Part shown: piece by piece, positions 59,402 to 64,000 of the stretch
Layout of the letters: the number at the start of each line of letters is the position of its first letter
How positions within the stretch are numbered: the stretch's first letter is position 1
Source of the DNA: Brachypodius melanocephalos
Lineage: Eukaryota; Chordata; Aves; Passeriformes; Pycnonotidae
Direction: 5' to 3'
Assembly (NCBI GenBank): GCA_013398615.1
Contig: VZSR01000055.1
Coordinates: 1,096,823-1,160,822 of the forward strand
Length of the DNA: 64,000 bases
Position numbers and translations under genes: made by a program
Notes under the pieces: model-generated
Database searches by the model: none
What the model was told of the DNA's origin: nothing
What the model saw: only the letters and a program-made list of their open reading frames with translations

Positions 59402-62400
59402 AGAAAAGTGCCCAGATATATCTGCTCACATTATTGATTTTGATATAATTTTACAACACGTTTTGTAGCATAAAACTGCTTAATTTCAATGTAAGGGCAA
59501 AACTAGAACTAGACATAATGTCATTTACAGGTGTTCTCTTCATATTATATGAAAAAAAAAACTTAACAGATTATTTATTTGACTCAATATATGAATGCCA
59601 CCCTGCACAGTACTGTATGCAAAGTGTCTTTTTAAAGATTTTGTTTACTTTTCTAGATTGTTCAGGTGGTTTTTGAAGTCATACAAATTTTAGAATTTCC
59701 AAATCTCAAAGCTATTCTTTATCAAAGATATTCCTGGTATCACATTCTTTTATGCAGGCATCTTTAAAAATATACTCAACACTGGATTTGAAAGTTTATC
59801 GCAGCGATTTTTGAGAATGTATTTAATGATTTATTCTCTCTTCAGTCACCAAAAGGAATTAATTTTAACTTATATAACTCTTTTAGGGGAAAATAACTCA
59901 TTCCTTATATCTGAACTTCTTTCTAAAACTTACTAATAACAGCAACTTCTTAACAAATGACTATATTCTCAGTTTTTCTCACATTAGCATTATCTGTATC
60001 ATCAACATAGACTAATCCAACATTTTTAACAATATTAACACATGAGATGTCCTTCTATTCACACCAACTTACAGTATCATTTTTTAATGATTTTTACTGT
60101 TGTTCAATTGTTTGAAAATCTAACCCTATTCATGAGTTTAAACATTGGGATTATTTAAAGAACAGGATCTTTCAATTCAGCATTAATGTAATTTTCTTTT
60201 AAGAACATTAGTACTGGAAGTCAGAATGTTCAAAATTCTCACAACATTAAAACAACTAAAAACCTACGCATTGACATAGAGTTTCTGACCTGAAGCTGGT
60301 GTGGAATTGGAGAGATTACTTTGAATCATATTAGAATTTCTGTGAGAACATACATAAGAGAACTTATAGGAATAAAAGGAAACAGATTTCTGCTTAGATT
60401 TCTCTCTACAGCAGTATATTCCTCCAGAATAAAGGGCCAAAAACCAGAGTGATAATTTTTTCGAGGGTACTCTTGCAACCTCCTACACCACAAAGGGTTT
60501 CCAATGTGGTCCCTTTGTACTTAGCATGCTTCATTTGATTTTTTCCACCCAGATTTGTCCAGGTTCTTTTTGAATCCATGAAAACTTAGCACTTTTCAGA
60601 AAATTACATGTAATCACAAAGACTAGATGTTTGGCTCAATTTTCTCTGTCTCGGTTTTTAATCTGTTTAGTAAACAATCTGCCTACTACGAATCATGGGG
60701 ATAGAGAATATCATTACAAACACCCAAGCTGTTAGACCATGAGGCTGACAAGAGATTAATTCTTAAAAATTGCCTAAGGCTTGTGGAGGATTTTAACAGT
60801 TTGGAATTAAAGACTGATGGAGTGATGGAGCTCAGCCATGATGTGTTTTGTCCCAGAATGTGACTTGAGCTAAACAAACTGCAGGCAGAGAAGGGTGACA
60901 CTAAGCTAAAGAAGAGGTTTCCTTCTTTGAGGTTTCCTTCTTTAAGGTTTTCTTCTAGAGCTTCAGATCTCACAAAAAGTTAACCTTCCTATTAAAGTCA
61001 GAAAAAAAAGTCTGCACCCAAAGTGTTTTGACTTCAAATGCATATTTGCAAAGCACAAAATTACCATGCACGAGAAATATTTTGACGTTGACCTAAGAGT
61101 TATGTCATTTAAATTAAAATAGCAGTTACCAAATTTATCTTCTTGTGGATTTTTGTTTGTTTGTTTGATTTTTATGTGGGGTTTTTACTTATTTTATTCT
61201 CATATAATCTACTTGGCATCACATGGAAAATATATTTTTTTTCCTGGTAGAATTCTAGTCCAGATACCTGATTTCCAGTTTGATGTTATTCTGTGATAAG
61301 ACAGCTACACCTGTGAACTTGAGTGCTATATATTTTTCCTTTTAATGCTAAACCTCACTGAGCACAGCTCTCCTTGCAGATTTTTTCCTCCCTCTCAACT
61401 TGCTACTATTTGACTCTCAAATCAAATAAGTCTGAAGAATCTGCATATGTTGTAAAAAGACTCCATGATTAATATTCGAGTCAGAATCATTTGTGGCATT
61501 CAAAACCAGAAATATTCTTCAACTTTATAACACTCAAAGTGAGATATTTTCAATACCATTAATTCATTTTCTTACTCTATTTAACCTACACTGTGAATCA
61601 TCTTATGTCCGTACCAGCACTATATGTACACATAATACACTAAAGAAATGATATTTCCTTATGACAGTAAGGTTTGGGTGTTGGAAGGGTACTATTTTTT
61701 AAATTTATTTTAAGCAATGTTATAACTAATAAACAAACAAAAAAAAATCTGTTAAACTTTGACACTTCATTTCATCAGCATGGGTTTGACTGAAAGGCAG
61801 TTATTGAAATAGACAACTCCTTCCATTAAGATTGTCCAAAAGTTAATTCAGGCTATAAAAGATGTTTGTGCTCACAACAGAGTAAGCTCACTCACTTTTC
61901 TGAGTAAGAATCCTTCATTTTGTCACTGAGAGCTGCCTAGGCTTTAGGGACCAGCACTTTGGGATGCTAACCTGTGGGAAAAAAAAATAAAATTACTCAT
62001 AAATGATAACACCAGAATTAACTCATATTTATGACACTCTGAAATTTTCAAATGGAAGGAACTATCAAAAAATGAAGATGTTGTAGATATAAGAGCACTG
62101 GTGGACATTGTTCCTTTTTTGATTTTAAATAGTAGATCTTTCTAATGTGACTGAAGGAAGTGATGCTTTTAGCAGCAGATGGGAAGAGACAGACAATAAT
62201 ATTTCAGAGCAGTACAGCTTGTGCTGTGTGCTTGCAGCACAGCTTGTTCCACAGCACTGGGGGCAAAATTGTTCTACACCCTAAAGCTCTTCAGCCCTTT
62301 AGGAGCAACATGCCAGATCTCCAAGAAAAAGAGATTGCCTAGGAAGAGATAAACTGGGGTGTGGGGGAAGCAGACACAGGTCAGATAGTCAAAGATGAGG

Positions 62401-64000
62401 AGGAAAGCTGGATAATTTAACTCTTCTGTGGTGAGAATATCCCAAAGACACCAGCTGACTGCTTTCTGGTAATTTGTATTTATAAATTTTGTCAAAACAA
62501 AACGTTTCTGACCCCCCTTCAAAAACAGCACGAATGTTAAAAATAATAGAGAAGTCACTACAAGGTTACAAAACTGGAGAAGTCAGTGAAAAAATTGTAT
62601 CACAGGTTTTCTGCCCACTGAGAAAAAAAATCCTTTGATCATAATTATCTTCTGAATCATCAACATGGGCTTATATTTAGCAACAATTTTACAAAATATA
62701 ATCGTGCTTTAAAATCTCAGATTTCATATCAAGAGACCTTGTGTGCCAAAAATTAAAGCACTAGAGGGAACAAATAGTATGTACCTAACTTGGGGTCTAT
62801 CACGATTTGACAGACATTTCTGTAAGACAGATATATTAAACACAAGCTTGGATTCATTTCTCATGAGGACACAGACACAAAATTAAACAGTTTGATCTCA
62901 TTAAAAGTTCTATGCCACAATAAAAATATTTAGCCACATCATGTTTCAAAAGGTAACAAAATCCTCCTCACAGAGTCTGCTCTGAAATTAGAAGAAATTT
63001 AAACTTAAGTTTGTTATAGCTATCCTTGCTGAATAATTGTTAAACCATTGCTTACTCTCATTAAAGGGTTCAGACACATCCTGACTTCAACACACTTTCT
63101 CTGAGTCATTTGAGGTCATAACACATTAATTTATGTCATTTCTGTAAGCAATAATTAGGCTGAGAGAACTAAAGCTAAGAGAAATCAAAGTACAAGGTAT
63201 TGATTATATTGTGGTTTGCTTTCCCACACCTTTGCAGGACAATCACAGTGAAATAATTGCTTGCAAAGGACTCAATTACAAGTTCTAAATCAGATTCAAT
63301 GTTTTTGAAGAAACATCAAACAGCATATGTTTGCATTTCTTGAATTCAAATTTGTAAAACAGTTTAACGTTTGAATGTTTTAAAAAATTATTCAGAAATA
63401 CCTAACTAATATGCCCTGGGCTTCACTCATGGAGTTCAAAACACTGAGGAACACATAATTGCCTTTCTAGAAGTGAGAAAAGAGTGGGATGGCATAGCAA
63501 GGATAGACTGAACACCTCCCATAGACTGGGAGGAGAAACAACCAAATATAACCATGAGTGCCAGTTCAGAATTTTGTACTTCAGAGCACATTGCCTCTTC
63601 CTTTTAACATTTGTTAAAAGAGATCATGTTGTACTGAAAGGAGCTAAAAAGGTAATTTTCAGTTTTGAAGGGTTTTTGCGATTGCTGTTTGGGCATTTAA
63701 AGGTGTAAAAGTTCATTAGAAAGAAATATGTGTTTTAATGACTAAGTTCTGCCCCCAAGTAACAACAAATGAAAAACTTTGCAAACTAGAATTTATGATG
63801 AATAAGGTTGTAACCAATGACACTTAAATCTCATGTGAGTGAATGGTATCTCTAGCAGTTAATAAGGGGTAGAACTTGGAGAAAACCTGCTAGTAATGAG
63901 TAAAACTTGATGAGAAAAGTTATGGATGTGGTTCCTATCCCTGTATCTAGGCATCATAGTCACAATAAATTCTGTTTAAAATTCTTTACTAAATTACCTG
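59402..64000. other. AT-rich DNA to window end, no gene recognised
   Basis: No gene supported. A 15-base unit AGGTTTCCTTCTTTG is repeated two to three times at 60910-60956. A patch at 62200-62260 contains an inverted repeat-like CAGCTTGTGCTGTG and GCAGCACAGCTTG. The remainder is AT-rich with scattered short homopolymers and no recognised transposable element. Confidence 0.55.
60910..60956 (+). repeat. Short tandem repeat, 15-16 base unit
   Basis: AGGTTTCCTTCTTTG, AGGTTTCCTTCTTTA and a diverged AGGTTTTCTTCTAGA follow one another. This is a small minisatellite-like array of about three units. Confidence 0.85.

Noticed and set aside
62200..62260. Inverted repeat-like segment that could be a hairpin RNA
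   Set aside because: The arms pair only partly and no processing or conservation evidence is visible; a microRNA call is not supportable.

Overview
The window is vertebrate nuclear DNA and most probably avian, likely from a songbird or another neoavian. It is AT-rich (roughly two thirds A+T by eye), poor in CpG, full of stop codons on both strands, and has no operon-like gene packing. The lineage call rests on retroelements recognised from memory: three copies of a bird LTR family beginning near TGTGGTTTAACCCC, further LTR types with an avian look, and CR1 LINE fragments instead of L1 or Alu. No database was consulted.

No complete protein-coding gene, tRNA or rRNA could be supported in 64 kb. 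The window reads as a gene desert or as the interior of very large introns. Most open frames are short and start at non-ATG codons. A few segments combine an open frame with splice-like borders: minus strand 49066-49267 and 32265-32403, plus strand 50827-51433 and 58866-58988. They are listed as low-confidence exon candidates, not as genes.

Layout. 1-15.7 kb: AT-rich single-copy-looking DNA with homopolymer runs, including a perfect 92-base poly(A) at 12150. 15.7-26 kb: an ancient L2/CR1-type tail (about 15690), a solo LTR (17662-18214), a decayed LTR-like block (about 20866-21176), and a minus-strand LTR carrying a TAAAA array (about 25490-25900). 26-44 kb: AT-rich DNA with a solo LTR at 30269-30788 flanked by a near-perfect 5-base target duplication, a local CpG cluster just before it, a CATC microsatellite, a minus-strand CR1 fragment near 42 kb and a CR1 3' end near 44 kb. 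45.5-47 kb: two unrelated LTRs back to back. 47-64 kb: the best exon-like segments, a TG/TA microsatellite, an ancient L2/MIR-like element near 55.8 kb and an old CR1 reverse-transcriptase fragment near 57.5 kb.

Nothing here looks like a multi-gene system. The main content is a record of repeat insertion and decay. The items most worth testing are the exon candidates, the paired LTRs, the CpG island-like spot at 30063-30169 and the very long poly(A).
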